From positions 1 to 35,087 of the forward strand of contig NZ_PGGC01000003.1 in NCBI RefSeq assembly GCF_002795305.1: 35,087 bases of DNA, read 5' to 3'. This DNA is from Aeromonas cavernicola (lineage in GTDB: Bacteria; Pseudomonadota; Gammaproteobacteria; Enterobacterales; Aeromonadaceae). The notes beneath the pieces are model-generated. The model made no database searches, was not told the origin of the DNA, and was given only the letters and a program-made list of their open reading frames with translations. This document shows, one piece after another, positions 11,787 to 20,370 of the stretch (positions are counted from its first letter, which is position 1; every line of letters starts with the position of its first letter). Made by a program: the position numbers and the translations under genes.

Positions 11787-12068
11787 GCGTTATTGGGATT
11801 TGAGATTAAGTGTAAATCGGCTTTTTCATTTAGGCCTGCATCCCACCTTAAATACTATATATATCAATAAAATGTGTTCCTCATGAAAAAATGATGTCGC
11901 TTACTTTCTAAGCGTAGTCGACAAGCCTTGGTTATTGATCGCTAGAGTGCTAACCTCTCGCCTCGATTTGAAGGTTATGTTCACCACAGTAAAACCTCGA
12001 ATTTCAAAGAACAAAAGGGCTATAATCTGCGCCCGTTGGTTGATGTTAAGACGATTGGTAGTTTTTCC
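11787..12068. promoter_or_regulatory. Divergent pilM/mrcA intergenic region
   Basis: This spacer separates the divergent pilM and mrcA genes. Toward mrcA it holds TATAAT at 12021-12026. Toward pilM there is an AT-rich run (TATATATAGT read on the minus strand, around 11850-11862) that could contain a -10 element, but no convincing -35. A 6+6 bp inverted repeat, CGCTTA-CTTTC-TAAGCG, lies at 11898-11914 and could bind a regulator; nothing else supports that. Confidence 0.5.
12021..12026 (+). promoter_or_regulatory. mrcA -10 box (TATAAT)
   Basis: A consensus TATAAT followed by CTGCGCCC lies 43 bases before ATG 12069. The expected transcription start is about 12033. That would leave a TTG at 12036 almost leaderless and favours ATG 12069 as the start. 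No good -35 is visible at 17 bases spacing. Confidence 0.6.
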
Positions 12069-14507
12069 ATGCTGAAATGGCTTGTTCGCCTGTTTATTCT
12101 CATGATACTGGGCACTGTGCTAGGCGTTGCGAGCCTTGTCGGTATCTATTTCTATATCAAACCACAGTTGCCAGATGTAACCGCATTACGTGATATCAAG
12201 CTGGCTACACCTATGCGTGTTTACACCAAAGATGGCGAACTACTCGCCCAATTCGGTGAAATTCGCCGTATTCCATTAGCGCTAGCCGATATCCCGCAAC
12301 CGATGATCGATGCTGTGCTAGCTACAGAAGATGCTCGTTTCTATGAACATCCCGGTATTGATCCTATTGGTATTATCCGTGCTGCTACCGTATGGGCAAC
12401 GTCGGGGCAAGCAAGACAAGGTGCGAGTACCATTACCCAGCAAGTGGCGCGCAACTTCTTCTTGAGTAATGAAAAAACCCTAGTTCGTAAAATAAAAGAA
12501 GTATTTCTCGCTTGGCGGATTGAACAAAATTTAACCAAAGATGAAATCCTAGAACTCTACTTGAATAAGATACCACTTGGTTATCGCTCGTTTGGTATTG
12601 GTGCTGCAGCGCAAGTTTACTTTGGTAAAGAAGTTAAAGACCTCGGCTTAGATGAAATAGCTATTATTGCGGGCCTACCGAAGGCCCCTTCAATGCTGAA
12701 TCCGATTCGCTCGCCTGAAAGAGCGTTTGCCCGTCGTAATGTAGTGCTAGGGCGGATGTTGGAAACTGGCAAGATCTCACAAGCACAGTTTAATGAAGCC
12801 TCTAACATGCCGATTAAAGCAAGCTACCATGGCGCAGAGGTAACATTACATGCCCCCTACCTGGGTGAGATGGTACGACAAAAAATGGTCGAGCAATTTG
12901 GTGAAGATGCATACACCATGGGCCTGCACGTCTACACCACTGTCAGCGCTGAACGTCAATCTGCCGCTCAAAATGCCTTACTCGACGGGATTTTTGCTTA
13001 CGACATGCGTCACGGCTATCGTGGAGCAACGGCGTTACTATGGAAAAATGGTGAGTCACCTTGGGATTATCAAAGAATCACCTCTTATTTAGCTAACCAG
13101 AATACATACCAGCCACTGACTGCAGCAGTCGTGACGAAGCTCGGCGAACGCAGTGCCACTTTGATACTTAAAAATGGTAAACAAGCTGAATTAGGCTGGA
13201 ATGGGATCAAATGGGCACGAACTTTCATTACAGATGATCGTCAAAGCTATGCACCGAAGTCAGCCCGTGATGTATTAAAGGTGGGCGCTCAAATTTGGGT
13301 TCGTGAACAAGGGGAAGAGCTATTTTTAGCACAAATTCCTGATGTTAATGCAGCACTGGTTGCTATGAATCCCCAAAATGGGGCAATTGAAGCACTTGTC
13401 GGTGGCTTTAGTTTTGAGCTTTCAAAATTCAACAGGGTCGAGCAGGCTCGTCGACAAATTGGCTCTAATATCAAGCCGTTCCTTTATGCCACGGCACTAG
13501 AACATGGTTATACCCTCGCGTCTTTGATAAACGATGCTCCCATCAATCAGTGGGACCCATCAAAAGGCCCTATGTGGCAACCTAAAAACTCTCCCGCAGT
13601 CTACGATGGTCCTACTCCGCTTAGACTTGGCCTCGCAAAATCCAAAAATGTGATGTCAGTGAGGTTAATGCGCGCAATAGGGCTAGACACCTATATTGAT
13701 GGGCTTACTCGTTTCGGTTTCCCAAAAAGTGCGATATCACCTAACGAATCTCTTGCTCTCGGTGCTGCCGAATTTACACCATTTGAAGTGGTGCGAGGTT
13801 ACTCGGTGCTAGCTAACGGTGGCTTCCTCGTTACGCCCTATTTCATCGATCGGGTGACAGATAGTCAGGAACAGACGCTATATCAAGCAACCCCAACTGT
13901 TGCCTGCATCGACTGTCAGCAGCCGGAATACGATGTGACAGCCGAGCTTACCGATAATGCCAGCGAGTCAAGCGGATTGGCCCCCCACACCATCAGCACG
14001 CAGAGTACCTTTTTAATCACAGACACACTCAGTACCGCGATTTGGGGTGGGAACGGCTGGCGTGGTACCGGGTGGCGAGCTGCACGTGATTTGAAACGAC
14101 ATGATATTTCAGGGAAAACAGGCACAACCAACGAATCACGTGATGCATGGTTTTCTGGCTACACACCTAACTTAGTCGCAACTTCTTGGATAGGGTTTGA
14201 CAATCACCAGCGTGGTTTGGGCAATGCAGAGTTTGGCGGCGGTGCAGCTCAGCCAATCTGGATTGATTTCATGAAGGTCGCACTTAAAAACATACCTGAG
14301 CGTAAAATGCCTGTCCCAGCAGGTATAATTACGGCCAATATAAACAGTGAAACAGGTTTACTGACGACAGGTTCAGGCACGAGTGAATACTTCAAGGAGG
14401 GAACTGAACCTACCCGATATACTGCGCCTCTCTCTGATGGCGATCATGTTTACAGCGGTGATAATCAAGACTTACAAGGGCCCGTGTCGACCGACGATAT
14501 ATTTTGA
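12069..14507 (+). CDS. mrcA: Penicillin-binding protein 1A (bifunctional)
   Basis: PBP1A polymerises lipid II into glycan strands and crosslinks the peptides in the periplasm. From ATG 12069 the product is 812 residues (E. coli 850). It starts MLKWLVRLFILMILG, a short cytoplasmic tail and membrane anchor. The GT51 transglycosylase domain shows catalytic ATEDARFYEH, QGASTITQQVARNFFL and KIKEVFLAWRIE. An OB-like insert follows. The transpeptidase domain has the SxxK serine in GSNIKPF, SKN and SGKTGTTNES. An in-frame TTG at 12036 would add 11 residues, but it lies almost at the predicted transcription start. It is divergent from pilM, a common gammaproteobacterial arrangement. Composition is low-GC (22 of 60 bases in 12541-12600). 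Confidence 0.96.
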   Translation: MLKWLVRLFILMILGTVLGVASLVGIYFYIKPQLPDVTALRDIKLATPMRVYTKDGELLAQFGEIRRIPLALADIPQPMIDAVLATEDARFYEHPGIDPIGIIRAATVWATSGQARQGASTITQQVARNFFLSNEKTLVRKIKEVFLAWRIEQNLTKDEILELYLNKIPLGYRSFGIGAAAQVYFGKEVKDLGLDEIAIIAGLPKAPSMLNPIRSPERAFARRNVVLGRMLETGKISQAQFNEASNMPIKASYHGAEVTLHAPYLGEMVRQKMVEQFGEDAYTMGLHVYTTVSAERQSAAQNALLDGIFAYDMRHGYRGATALLWKNGESPWDYQRITSYLANQNTYQPLTAAVVTKLGERSATLILKNGKQAELGWNGIKWARTFITDDRQSYAPKSARDVLKVGAQIWVREQGEELFLAQIPDVNAALVAMNPQNGAIEALVGGFSFELSKFNRVEQARRQIGSNIKPFLYATALEHGYTLASLINDAPINQWDPSKGPMWQPKNSPAVYDGPTPLRLGLAKSKNVMSVRLMRAIGLDTYIDGLTRFGFPKSAISPNESLALGAAEFTPFEVVRGYSVLANGGFLVTPYFIDRVTDSQEQTLYQATPTVACIDCQQPEYDVTAELTDNASESSGLAPHTISTQSTFLITDTLSTAIWGGNGWRGTGWRAARDLKRHDISGKTGTTNESRDAWFSGYTPNLVATSWIGFDNHQRGLGNAEFGGGAAQPIWIDFMKVALKNIPERKMPVPAGIITANINSETGLLTTGSGTSEYFKEGTEPTRYTAPLSDGDHVYSGDNQDLQGPVSTDDIF

Positions 14508-14990
14508 CCTTCGATAGTCACTGAGCCTATAGCCTGACAAGCAAGTACTCATTCTGATCAAATGCGTAAGCATAGCGATATACCGTTAAGATGGGAGTCC
14601 GAAATAGCTTATTTTTTCGGATTTCCATAAGTATTCAGAGGATATTTACCTCATCCATAAAATGAATAAACTATCGAAAAAACTTAGGTACATAAGGGAG
14701 CGCCGTAAGAACATAATTCATTAAAAATCATTCATTTGGCATAAATGAACAACTATTTTTAATTTATTTTTTAGCTAATTATTCTTATTACTTAGGGCGC
14801 TACTCCCCCCTGTTTTTTCAATTATACTACCGCCTACTGTAACTGCCCCAAGGCAAGATTCGTTCAAGTCAAATCGCATCTATACCACGTGGTCATTACC
14901 AAGCACACATCGTGGCAAACCTGTTGTGATCATTCCTGAAGAATAGTTAGATTGCTGTCTTTTAAATTTGCGACAGGAGACCAGCATCAC
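14508..14990. other. AT-rich spacer between mrcA and epd
   Basis: This 483-base stretch has no credible gene. It contains a 7 bp stem (TCCGAAA/TTTCGGA, about 14598-14623) with no clear T-run, the long imperfect palindrome described separately, a TATACT at 14823-14828 that could serve as a -10 for epd, and AGGAGA at 14975-14980, the epd ribosome site. The composition rises sharply to GC-rich at the epd start. Confidence 0.5.
14696..14807. repeat. Long imperfect palindrome, MITE-like or structured
   Basis: The two arms pair around a centre at 14738-14742. Matching blocks from outside in are GGGAG (14696-14700) with CTCCC (14803-14807), CGCC with GGCG, TAAG (14706-14709) with CTTA, ATTAAAAAT (14720-14728) with ATTTTTAAT (14755-14763), and TTCATTT (14731-14737) with AAATGAA (14743-14749). 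The right arm is about 20 bases longer because of insertions. No open reading frame lies inside and I see no flanking target duplication. It could be a decayed miniature transposable element or the leader of an RNA. Confidence 0.5.
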
Positions 14991-16001
14991 ATGATAAAAA
15001 TAGCCATCAATGGTTACGGGCGGATCGGTCGCAACGTGTTGCGAGCCCTCTATGAAAGCCAGCGCGACAAGACCATCAAGATCGTCGCCATCAACGAGCT
15101 GGCGGCCCCCGAGGCCATGGTGCACCTGACCCGTTACGATACCAGTCACGGTCGCTTCCACCATCCGGTGCAACTGGCAGGCAACAGCATGCTGGTGGGG
15201 GAGGATCTCATCTCCCTGTTCGCCGAGCGAGATCCGTCGAACTTGCCGTGGCGGGCGCTGGGGGTGGATGTGGTACTCGACTGCACCGGGGTATTTGGCT
15301 CGCGGGCCGATGCCGAGCTCCATCTAGCGGCGGGGGCGGGCAAGGTATTGTTCTCTCATCCGGCCGAAGCGGACGTGGATGCCACCATTGTCTACGGGGT
15401 CAATCATCAGGTGCTGACGGGGCGCGAGCGGATCGTCTCCAACGCCTCCTGTACCACCAACTGCGTGGTGCCGGTGATTGAAACATTGCATCGAGAATTC
15501 GAGATAAATTGTGGTACTATTACGACAATTCATTCGGCCATGCATGATCAGCAAGTCATCGATGCCTACCACAGTGACTTGCGCCGAACCCGCGCTGCCA
15601 GCCAATCCATCATTCCGGTGGATACCAAGCTGGCAAAGGGATTGGAGCGAATCCTGCCCCACTTCGCCGGCAAGTTCGAGGCGATCGCGGTACGGGTGCC
15701 GACCATCAATGTAACAGCGATGGATCTCAGTATTACTGTTCGTAAAAAAGTGACAGTTACTGACGTAAATCAAGCCCTGCAACGGGCATCCAGAGGTACA
15801 TTACACGGTATTCTGGATTACACGGAAGAACCGCTGGTCTCCGTAGACTTCAATCATGATGCACACTCCTGCATCATTGATGGTACCCAGACTCGGGTGA
15901 GCGATGCCAACCTCGTCAAGATGTTGATGTGGTGCGATAACGAATGGGGCTTCGCAAACCGGATGCTGGATACCACCCGAGCCATGATGGTTGCAGGCTG
16001 A
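14991..16001 (+). CDS. epd: D-erythrose-4-phosphate dehydrogenase
   Basis: Epd oxidises erythrose 4-phosphate to 4-phosphoerythronate with NAD, the first step of pyridoxal 5'-phosphate synthesis. The 336-residue protein is a GAPDH paralogue. Seen: the Rossmann NAD motif [10 protein letters not shown], the catalytic cysteine in SNASCTTNC, and the C-terminal [12 protein letters not shown]. Placement before pgk-fba and length match E. coli Epd (339), which separates it from glycolytic GAPDH. ATG 14991 is chosen because AGGAGA precedes it by ten bases. The composition is uneven: 39 GC in 60 bases at 15241-15300 but 22 in 60 at 15481-15540 and 24 in 60 at 15721-15780. Confidence 0.95.
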   Translation: MIKIAINGYGRIGRNVLRALYESQRDKTIKIVAINELAAPEAMVHLTRYDTSHGRFHHPVQLAGNSMLVGEDLISLFAERDPSNLPWRALGVDVVLDCTGVFGSRADAELHLAAGAGKVLFSHPAEADVDATIVYGVNHQVLTGRERIVSNASCTTNCVVPVIETLHREFEINCGTITTIHSAMHDQQVIDAYHSDLRRTRAASQSIIPVDTKLAKGLERILPHFAGKFEAIAVRVPTINVTAMDLSITVRKKVTVTDVNQALQRASRGTLHGILDYTEEPLVSVDFNHDAHSCIIDGTQTRVSDANLVKMLMWCDNEWGFANRMLDTTRAMMVAG

Positions 16002-16063
16002 GCCTGCCTTGGGGATAAGGTTACTGTTTTTAACATTACCTGGAAAATCATAGAGGACTGAAT

Positions 16064-17227
16064 ATGTCTGTTATCAAGATGACTGACTTGGATCTGGCGG
16101 GTAAACGCGTTCTGATCCGTGCTGACCTGAACGTACCGGTAAAAGACGGCAAGGTCACCTCCGATGCACGGATCAAAGCGACTCTGCCGACCATCAAGCT
16201 GGCTCTGGAAAAGGGCGCCAAGCTGATGATCACCTCCCACCTGGGTCGTCCGACCGAGGGTGAATACAACGAAGAATTCTCCCTGGCTCCGGTTGTCAAC
16301 TATCTGAAAGACGCTCTGTCCTGCAAGGTGACCCTGGCCAAGGATTACCTGGATGGCGTAGACGTCGCTGCCGGTGAGCTGGTTGTACTGGAAAACTGCC
16401 GTTTCAACAAAGGCGAGAAGAAGAACACCATCGATCTGGCCAAAAAATACGCCGCTCTGTGTGACGTCTTTGTAATGGATGCGTTCGGTACTGCTCACCG
16501 CGCCGAAGGTTCTACCTACGGTGTGGCTCAGTTCGCACCGGTTGCTTGTGCCGGTCCGCTGCTGGCTGGTGAACTGGAAGCCCTGGGCAAAGCCATGCTG
16601 AAGCCCGAGCGCCCGATGGTTGCCATCGTTGGCGGCTCCAAGGTCTCCACCAAGCTAACCGTACTGGAATCCCTCTCCAAGATCGCTGACCAGCTGGTGG
16701 TCGGTGGTGGCATCGCCAACACCTTCATCGCTGCTGCCGGTCACAACGTCGGCAAGTCCCTGTGCGAGCACGACCTGATCGACACGGCCAAGAAACTGGC
16801 TGCCGAGACCAACATTCCTGTGACCACCGACGTGGTGGTAGGTGCCGAGTTCTCCGAGTCCACTCCGGCGATCATCAAGTCCGTCTCTGACGTGACCGAC
16901 GGCGACATGATCTTCGACATCGGCCCGGATTCTGCCAAGGCCCTGGCTGACATCATCATGAACGCCAAGACCATCCTGTGGAACGGCCCGGTCGGTGTAT
17001 TCGAGTTCGACCAGTTTGCTGAAGGCACCAAGGTTATCGCTGAAGCCATCGCTGCTTCTCCGGCCTTCTCCATCGCTGGCGGTGGCGACACCCTGGCTGC
17101 CATCGACAAGTTCGGCATCGCTGACAAAGTCTCCTACATCTCCACTGGCGGCGGCGCCTTCTTGGAGTTCGTAGAAGGCAAGGTTCTGCCCGCTGTTGAG
17201 ATTCTGGAACAGCGCGCTAAAGCCTAA
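16064..17227 (+). CDS. pgk: Phosphoglycerate kinase
   Basis: Pgk transfers a phosphate between 1,3-bisphosphoglycerate and ADP, the first ATP-yielding step of glycolysis. The 387-residue product equals the E. coli length. Seen: the N-terminal signature [18 protein letters not shown], the substrate-binding [19 protein letters not shown], the nucleotide-binding [12 protein letters not shown], and the C-terminal GGGDT loop. Codon use is strongly biased (CTG, AAG, GTC), as expected for a highly expressed gene. AGAGGA stands about seven bases before the start. It lies 62 bases after epd and 113 before fba. Confidence 0.98.
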   Translation: MSVIKMTDLDLAGKRVLIRADLNVPVKDGKVTSDARIKATLPTIKLALEKGAKLMITSHLGRPTEGEYNEEFSLAPVVNYLKDALSCKVTLAKDYLDGVDVAAGELVVLENCRFNKGEKKNTIDLAKKYAALCDVFVMDAFGTAHRAEGSTYGVAQFAPVACAGPLLAGELEALGKAMLKPERPMVAIVGGSKVSTKLTVLESLSKIADQLVVGGGIANTFIAAAGHNVGKSLCEHDLIDTAKKLAAETNIPVTTDVVVGAEFSESTPAIIKSVSDVTDGDMIFDIGPDSAKALADIIMNAKTILWNGPVGVFEFDQFAEGTKVIAEAIAASPAFSIAGGGDTLAAIDKFGIADKVSYISTGGGAFLEFVEGKVLPAVEILEQRAKA

Positions 17228-17237
17228 TTGACCCGGA

Positions 17238-17259
17238 ACGGGGGGCAAATGCCTCCCGT
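17238..17259 (+). terminator. Hairpin between pgk and fba (attenuator-like)
   Basis: ACGGGGGGC pairs with GCCTCCCGT (one G-U pair) around an AAAT loop, 11 bases after the pgk stop. The following sequence (TTCATTTATTATG) is only weakly T-rich. It is therefore more likely a partial terminator or an RNA-processing and stability element than a full stop between pgk and fba. Confidence 0.55.
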
Positions 17260-17340
17260 TTCATTTATTATGTGGCCGCTGTGCCAATTCATGATGAACC
17301 CTCCCTTTTTATTAACGGCATACGAATAGGACGATGAACC

Positions 17341-18420
17341 ATGTCTAAGAAAATTTTCGACTTCGTAAAACCCGGCGTGATCACTGGTGATGACGTTCAG
17401 AAAGTATTCGCCATCGCGAAAGAGAACGGCTTTGCTCTGCCAGCCGTCAACTGCGTGGGTACCGACTCCGTGAACGCCGTACTGGAAGCTGCCACCAAGG
17501 TTAAAGCGCCGGTTATCGTTCAGTTCTCCAACGGTGGTGCCGTGTTTACTGCCGGTAAAGGTCTGAAGCTAGAAGGTCAGAAAGCTGCCATTTTGGGTGC
17601 CATCTCCGGTGCCAAGCACGTTCATGCTGTTGCCGAAGCCTACGGCGTGCCAGTCATCCTGCACACCGACCACGCTGCCAAGAAGCTGCTGCCGTGGATC
17701 GACGGTCTGCTGGAAGCAGGCGAGAAGCACTTTGCACAAACCGGCAAGCCGCTGTTCTCCTCCCACATGCTGGATCTGTCCGAAGAGTCTCTGGAAGAGA
17801 ACATCGACATCTGCTGCGAGTACCTGACCCGCATGGCCAAGATGAACATGACGCTGGAGCTGGAACTGGGTTGCACCGGTGGCGAAGAAGACGGCGTCGA
17901 CAACAGCCACATGGATCAGTCCGCTCTGTACACCCAGCCGGAAGATGTGGCTTACGCTTACGAGCGTCTGTCCAAGATCAGCCCGCGTTTCACCATCGCT
18001 GCCTCCTTCGGCAACGTACACGGTGTATACAAGCCGGGTAACGTCAAGCTGACCCCGTCCATCCTGGACGCTTCCCAGAAGTACGTTTCCGAGAAGTTCG
18101 GCATCCCTGCCAAGTCTCTGGACTTCGTATTCCACGGTGGTTCAGGTTCCACTCTGGAAGAGATCCGCGAGTCCATCTCCTACGGCGTAGTGAAGATGAA
18201 CATCGACACCGACACCCAGTGGGCAACCTGGGAAGGTCTGCTGCATTTCTACAAGAAGAACGAAGCTTACCTGCAAGGCCAGCTGGGCAACCCAGAAGGT
18301 GCCGATAAGCCGAACAAGAAGTTCTACGATCCGCGCGTATGGCTGCGTGAAGGTCAGACTTCCATGATCAAGCGTCTGGAGCAAGCATTCTCCGATCTGA
18401 ACGCCATCGACGTACTGTAA
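17341..18420 (+). CDS. fba: Fructose-bisphosphate aldolase, class II
   Basis: This zinc enzyme reversibly splits fructose 1,6-bisphosphate into dihydroxyacetone phosphate and glyceraldehyde 3-phosphate. At 359 residues it matches E. coli FbaA exactly in length. Seen: the zinc/catalytic VILHTDHAAKKLLPW segment, SSHMLDLSEES, the ELELGCTGGEEDGVDN loop, and the phosphate-binding VFHGGSGST. Codon bias is strong. It closes the epd-pgk-fba cluster, followed by a strong terminator, and supplies central carbon metabolism together with pgk. Confidence 0.98.
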   Translation: MSKKIFDFVKPGVITGDDVQKVFAIAKENGFALPAVNCVGTDSVNAVLEAATKVKAPVIVQFSNGGAVFTAGKGLKLEGQKAAILGAISGAKHVHAVAEAYGVPVILHTDHAAKKLLPWIDGLLEAGEKHFAQTGKPLFSSHMLDLSEESLEENIDICCEYLTRMAKMNMTLELELGCTGGEEDGVDNSHMDQSALYTQPEDVAYAYERLSKISPRFTIAASFGNVHGVYKPGNVKLTPSILDASQKYVSEKFGIPAKSLDFVFHGGSGSTLEEIRESISYGVVKMNIDTDTQWATWEGLLHFYKKNEAYLQGQLGNPEGADKPNKKFYDPRVWLREGQTSMIKRLEQAFSDLNAIDVL

Positions 18421-18741
18421 GATGATGTAAGGTGGGGCGTTTAGCCCATCCTGGACAAGTAACCCCTCTTTGATAAGAGGGGTTTTTATGCGGTTCAATT
18501 CAAAAAGGGGCGCTGACGCCGCCATGAGTTGCTCAGTTCACACCAACGACGTCACAAAAACGCTACCTTCGATCGAGAGGAAAACAGCGCTGCAATCCCC
18601 GATGTGATAACGCAGCAATAGTCACGACTAATGCTCCGTGCTAATGGTCACTATTAAGGCAATAGCCAGTACGAAGAAGATCGAATGGATAAGCTAGCAC
18701 GCGTCATAAGTTGCGCCCCTGCGAAAGGGGCACACTGTACG
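18421..18741. other. Convergent spacer fba/hldE
   Basis: Besides the fba terminator, this 321-base spacer holds a weak hairpin for the opposite strand (GCGCCCC/GGGGCAC, 18713-18733) just past the hldE stop, with no clear T-run. A loose inverted repeat (AATAGT at 18617-18622, ACTATT at 18650-18655) is also present. I see no gene. Confidence 0.5.
18461..18487 (+). terminator. Rho-independent terminator after fba
   Basis: AACCCCTCTT pairs perfectly with AAGAGGGGTT across a TGAT loop, running into a short T-tract, 40 bases after the fba stop. This is a textbook intrinsic terminator for epd-pgk-fba. Confidence 0.9.
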
Positions 18742-20169
18742 CTAGCCACGTTCACGAATGGTGTTGATGATATCGGTCGTGGAACAGCCATCTTCAAAAT
18801 TAAGCACACGAACCTCACCACCGTTCGCGGTGACCTCTGCATAACCTGCAATATCCTCTGGTTTATAGTCTCCCCCCTTAACCAAGAGATCTGGCAAAAT
18901 TTCAGCTATCAGCCGCTGAGGAGTATCTTCAGCAAATGGCACAACCCAATCGACGGCCCCCAGCGCCGCGAGCACCGCCATCCTCCGCTCGGTCGGATTG
19001 ACGGGACGGCCGGGCCCCTTAAGACGACGGACCGACTCATCGGTATTGACTGCCACAATCAGGCGATCGCCTAACTTGCCCGCATTGGCTAAATAGGAGA
19101 CGTGACCGGCGTGCAAAATATCGAAACACCCATTGGTCATCACTACCTTCTCACCCCGCAGGCGGGCGGCCTGAACGGCGATTTTTAGTTGGGCTTCAGA
19201 GACCATCCCAAAACCACTCTCTTGCTCGGTATAGAGCGCGTTGGCTAACTCAACAGGGCTCACCGTCGATGTACCCAGCTTGCCCACGACGATGCCCGCA
19301 GCGGTATTCGCCAGGGCGCACGCATCATCCAAACTTTTACCGGCAGCGAGCGACGTGGCTAAGGTAGAAATAACGGTATCCCCTGCCCCAGTGACATCAT
19401 AAACTTCATGGGCTTGAGCTGGCAGATGCAACACCGCTTGGCCGGTACGGATCAGGGTCATACCATTTTCAGAGCGGGTCACCAGCAGCGCGTCGAGTTC
19501 GAAGTGCTTGACCAGCTCCAACCCTTTAGCCACTAGATCCTCTTCACTTTTGACCTTACCCACCACAGCTTCAAACTCTGACATGTTGGGGGTCAGTAGC
19601 GTTGCACCACGATACTTCTCAAAGTGGGTTCCTTTGGGATCAACCAGAACCGGAATATTGGCGGCACGGGCCAGTTTAATCATACCTGGCACATCATTGA
19701 GGGCACCCTTGCCATAATCAGACAAAATCATGACATCAGACAGCGGTAAGGCTTGTTCAACCTTGCTCATCAGCAAGGCCGCATCCACATCGTGAAAGCC
19801 CTCTTCAAAATCGAGCCGTAGCAGTTGCTGGTTACGTGATAACACCCGCAGCTTAGTGATCGTTGGGTAATCAGCCAGCCGCACAAAATCACACTCGACC
19901 TTGACGCCCGCCATCTGAGCAGCCAGCGCATCAGCAGCTTCATCCTGACCTGTTAGACCCAGCAAGACGGCGCGAGCGCCGAGGGCGGCCGAGTTAAGCG
20001 CCACGTTGGCCGCGCCACCAGGACGCTCCTCTATGTGCTCAACCTTGACCACAGGTACGGGGGCCTCGGGAGAAATTCGGCCGGTTGGGCCATGCCAATA
20101 GCGATCCAACATCACGTCGCCAACGACCAGAACGCGGGCTTTTGCAAACTCGGGCAGGGTGATTTTCAT
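18742..20169 (-). CDS. hldE: Bifunctional heptose 7-P kinase / heptose 1-P adenylyltransferase
   Basis: HldE makes ADP-D-glycero-beta-D-manno-heptose for the lipopolysaccharide inner core. Its N-terminal kinase phosphorylates heptose 7-phosphate at C1 and its C-terminal domain transfers AMP. The 475-residue protein (E. coli 477) has a ribokinase-fold domain ([23 protein letters not shown], and the catalytic [11 protein letters not shown]) to about residue 315. A nucleotidyltransferase domain follows, with [16 protein letters not shown]. Both halves look intact. An extended -10, TGATAAAAT, lies about 40 bases upstream. It is divergent from lpxL, another lipopolysaccharide gene. Confidence 0.97.
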   Translation of the reverse strand: MKITLPEFAKARVLVVGDVMLDRYWHGPTGRISPEAPVPVVKVEHIEERPGGAANVALNSAALGARAVLLGLTGQDEAADALAAQMAGVKVECDFVRLADYPTITKLRVLSRNQQLLRLDFEEGFHDVDAALLMSKVEQALPLSDVMILSDYGKGALNDVPGMIKLARAANIPVLVDPKGTHFEKYRGATLLTPNMSEFEAVVGKVKSEEDLVAKGLELVKHFELDALLVTRSENGMTLIRTGQAVLHLPAQAHEVYDVTGAGDTVISTLATSLAAGKSLDDACALANTAAGIVVGKLGTSTVSPVELANALYTEQESGFGMVSEAQLKIAVQAARLRGEKVVMTNGCFDILHAGHVSYLANAGKLGDRLIVAVNTDESVRRLKGPGRPVNPTERRMAVLAALGAVDWVVPFAEDTPQRLIAEILPDLLVKGGDYKPEDIAGYAEVTANGGEVRVLNFEDGCSTTDIINTIRERG

Positions 20170-20207
20170 CTGTATCGACTCTCAAAACCTGAAAAAATCA
20201 GTGCGTG

Positions 20208-20216
20208 ATTTTATCA
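20208..20216 (-). promoter_or_regulatory. hldE extended -10 promoter element
   Basis: On the minus strand TGATAAAAT forms an extended -10 (TG, one base, TAAAAT), giving a predicted leader of about 30 bases before hldE. It sits inside the small palindrome GTGAT-AAA-ATCAC, which could also be read as a regulator site. Confidence 0.5.
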
Positions 20217-20331
20217 CACTCTTTTAGCAGGTGGAGAAAAAGCCGACTGAGCGTGCCAACGCAGCGGTCTAACTAACGCAATCCCGCTCTGACCTGTGCG
20301 CCACTATTCACCCTCCCCGCCTCTTTTCGGC

Positions 20332-20337
20332 TAGAAT
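20332..20337 (+). promoter_or_regulatory. lpxL -10 box (TAGAAT)
   Basis: TAGAAT followed by CGCCC lies 39 bases before ATG 20371. The expected transcription start is near 20344, before both candidate ATG codons but only just before the first (20353). No good -35 is seen. Confidence 0.45.
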
Positions 20338-20370
20338 CGCCCGATTGTATTGATGAACAAGAGATTTCCC

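Noticed and set aside
12036-12068. TTG start extending mrcA by 11 residues
   Set aside because: It begins about three bases after the transcription start predicted from TATAAT, and the PBP1A family starts with the short tail before the membrane anchor, as ATG 12069 gives.
18617-18655. Loose inverted repeat between fba and hldE as an operator or small RNA
   Set aside because: Only six bases pair exactly (AATAGT/ACTATT) over a long, mismatched centre, within chance expectation.
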